Source: Chitinophagaceae bacterium
GTDB lineage: Bacteria; Bacteroidota; Bacteroidia; Chitinophagales; Chitinophagaceae
Length of the DNA: 52,212 nt
Assembly: GCA_025360525.1 (NCBI GenBank)
Contig: JANYCA010000100.1
Location: 1 to 52,212 of the forward strand
Reading direction: 5' to 3'
The position numbers and the translations under genes were made by a program. This document shows, piece after piece, positions 51,095 to 52,212 of the stretch. A model generated the notes under the pieces. The model made no database searches, was not told the DNA's origin, and saw nothing but the letters and a program-made list of their open reading frames with translations. Every line of letters begins with the position of its first letter. Within the stretch, counting starts at the first letter, position 1.

Positions 51095-52212
51095 GAAATT
51101 TTATTTTTTTGCATCAGTATATAATAAACAACCCCACTCACCGCAAACCCAACAAACCATGCATAGTTATACAAATGGCTGATCCACTCCGGAAAAACAC
51201 TTGCATCTATCAATTTTATCTGCAACAAAAATCCCGGACCGTTTGGTAAGATACCTAGTAACAATGCAATAATGGCCTTAAAATTAAATCCTTTTGAATA
51301 AGTATATTCACCTTGCTCCCTGTATAAATCTATTGCGTTCAATTCTTTTTTTCTGATGAAAAAATAATCAACAATCATAATACCGCCCACAGGCCCCAAC
51401 AAGCTGGAATACGCAATCAGCCATGTAAAAATATAGCCATTAGGATCTGCAATTAATTTCCAGGGGAAAATGACAATGCCTATAATGCCAGTAATATAAC
51501 CGCCCATTCTAAAATTAATTCTCTTAGGCGATAGGTGTGCAAAATCATTTGCCGGACTTACTATATTAGCTGCAATGTTGGTGGCCAATGTTGATATGAT
51601 AATACCAATCATGGCAAAAGTCACCATCAATTTACTATCAAATCTGCCTGCCAGTTTTACAATATCCCATTCTGTTTGTCCGTAAATAATGGCTGTTGAA
51701 GATGTTACAATAACCCCAACAAAAGCAAAGAAAGTCATGGCCGGCGGCAGACCAATTATTTGTCCATTCACCTGTGCTTTTTGTGATTTGGCGTATCTTG
51801 TAAAGTCGGGAATATTTAAAGACAACGTTGCCCAAAAACCAACCATGCCCGTTAGTGCAGGAAAAAAATAATGCCAGAAATCTGCAGTAGTTGCAAACTT
51901 AGAGGGTTGACTTAATATTGGTCCCAACCCTTTTGCAGCAATGATTGCCCAAGCCAGTAACGCTAAGGCAGCCACGGGTAAAAAAAATGCTTTAAAAACC
52001 AATAATTTTTTGATGCTGTCAACGCCGAGATAAATGATAAACATGTTCAGTGCCCAAAAAATCAAAAAACAAATCATTGGTAATGGTTGTGGAAAAAGTG
52101 AGCTGCTGTCTATTTCAGCCAGTGATGGATTCCATGCCCGTAGTATATTATAAAGTGAAGCCCCACCAATCCATGTTTGAATACCGAACCAACCGCAGGC
52201 AACAATTGCTCT
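51091..52212 (-). CDS. NCS1-family nucleobase/allantoin permease (5' end cut by window)
   Basis: The open frame continues without a stop to the right edge, so the true start is outside. From the edge it reads into a CGWFGIQTWIGGASL segment, a signature of the NCS1 (Mhp1/PucI-like) sodium or proton symporter family, followed by about nine further hydrophobic helices ending in YILMQKNKIS. A start at the internal Met near 52077 would be wrong, because family sequence lies upstream of it. It is the first gene of the pyrimidine set. The substrate could be uracil, cytosine, allantoin or a hydantoin; context favours a pyrimidine. Confidence 0.9.
   Translation of the reverse strand, partial: RAIVACGWFGIQTWIGGASLYNILRAWNPSLAEIDSSSLFPQPLPMICFLIFWALNMFIIYLGVDSIKKLLVFKAFFLPVAALALLAWAIIAAKGLGPILSQPSKFATTADFWHYFFPALTGMVGFWATLSLNIPDFTRYAKSQKAQVNGQIIGLPPAMTFFAFVGVIVTSSTAIIYGQTEWDIVKLAGRFDSKLMVTFAMIGIIISTLATNIAANIVSPANDFAHLSPKRINFRMGGYITGIIGIVIFPWKLIADPNGYIFTWLIAYSSLLGPVGGIMIVDYFFIRKKELNAIDLYREQGEYTYSKGFNFKAIIALLLGILPNGPGFLLQIKLIDASVFPEWISHLYNYAWFVGFAVSGVVYYILMQKNKIS

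Noticed and set aside
52075..52077. Start of the NCS1 permease at this ATG
   Set aside because: The frame stays open to the window edge and the upstream codons encode the family signature CGWFGIQTWIGG, so the gene is truncated by the window.

Overview
The window looks like a chromosome segment from a Bacteroidota bacterium, most likely family Chitinophagaceae or a close relative. The evidence is a secreted PKD-repeat protein with a gliding-motility/type-IX-secretion C-terminal domain, a Bacteroidota-type promoter (TTTG, 19 bp, TAnnTTTG) in front of the S10 ribosomal operon, AT-rich intergenic DNA full of short palindromic and heptameric repeats, and typical Bacteroidota hypothetical proteins. 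The genus assignment is inference.

Layout. (1) 236-7092 is a urate-degradation locus. A membrane urate hydroxylase with a C-terminal cytochrome c domain (PuuD type, + strand) is divergent from a minus-strand set allB, alc, uraD, uraH and a citrate-lyase/malate-synthase-like DUF6986-type protein. Together they would take urate through 5-hydroxyisourate, OHCU, allantoin and allantoate to ureidoglycolate plus urea. No recognisable ureidoglycolate lyase or glyoxylate carboligase is present, so the DUF6986-type protein is a candidate for the missing end step. An eight-copy ~50-bp tandem repeat lies between it and uraH. (2) 7277-14564 holds two hypothetical genes, then a signalling cluster: multi-PAS kinase, CheY-like regulator and REC-PAS-kinase on the minus strand, with a divergent LuxR-type regulator. 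(3) 14599-25659 holds the giant PKD protein, hutH, a PrsW-like protease, tcdA, a BNR-repeat secreted protein, a DUF486 membrane protein and a coiled-coil membrane protein. (4) 25743-38527 is map, secY and the complete S10-spc ribosomal protein cluster (21 ribosomal protein genes, minus strand). (5) 38805-41582 holds fmt, an aminotransferase and a CBS-domain protein. (6) 42208-52212 is a reductive pyrimidine-degradation locus: an M20 amidohydrolase, a broken DUF2383 gene, preA, preT, a nitrilase-type beta-ureidopropionase, dihydropyrimidinase and an NCS1 permease cut by the window edge. Three accessory cassettes sit between its genes without breaking their common orientation: GxxExxY, MNT/HEPN and ORF6N.

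The most unusual theme is repeat DNA entering genes. A G-rich palindromic repeat (core CCCCATCCCCTAAAGGGG) occurs as a tandem array and as single copies between genes. Similar sequence also appears to encode parts of allantoicase, PreT and dihydropyrimidinase. A different, heptamer-like repeat seems to have expanded the interdomain linker of Fmt, and related heptamer palindromes sit between ribosomal protein genes. A GCAAAGACGCAAAG-type repeat flanks the GxxExxY gene and supplies the last codons of preT.

All assignments come from reading the sequence and remembered family features; no database search was run.
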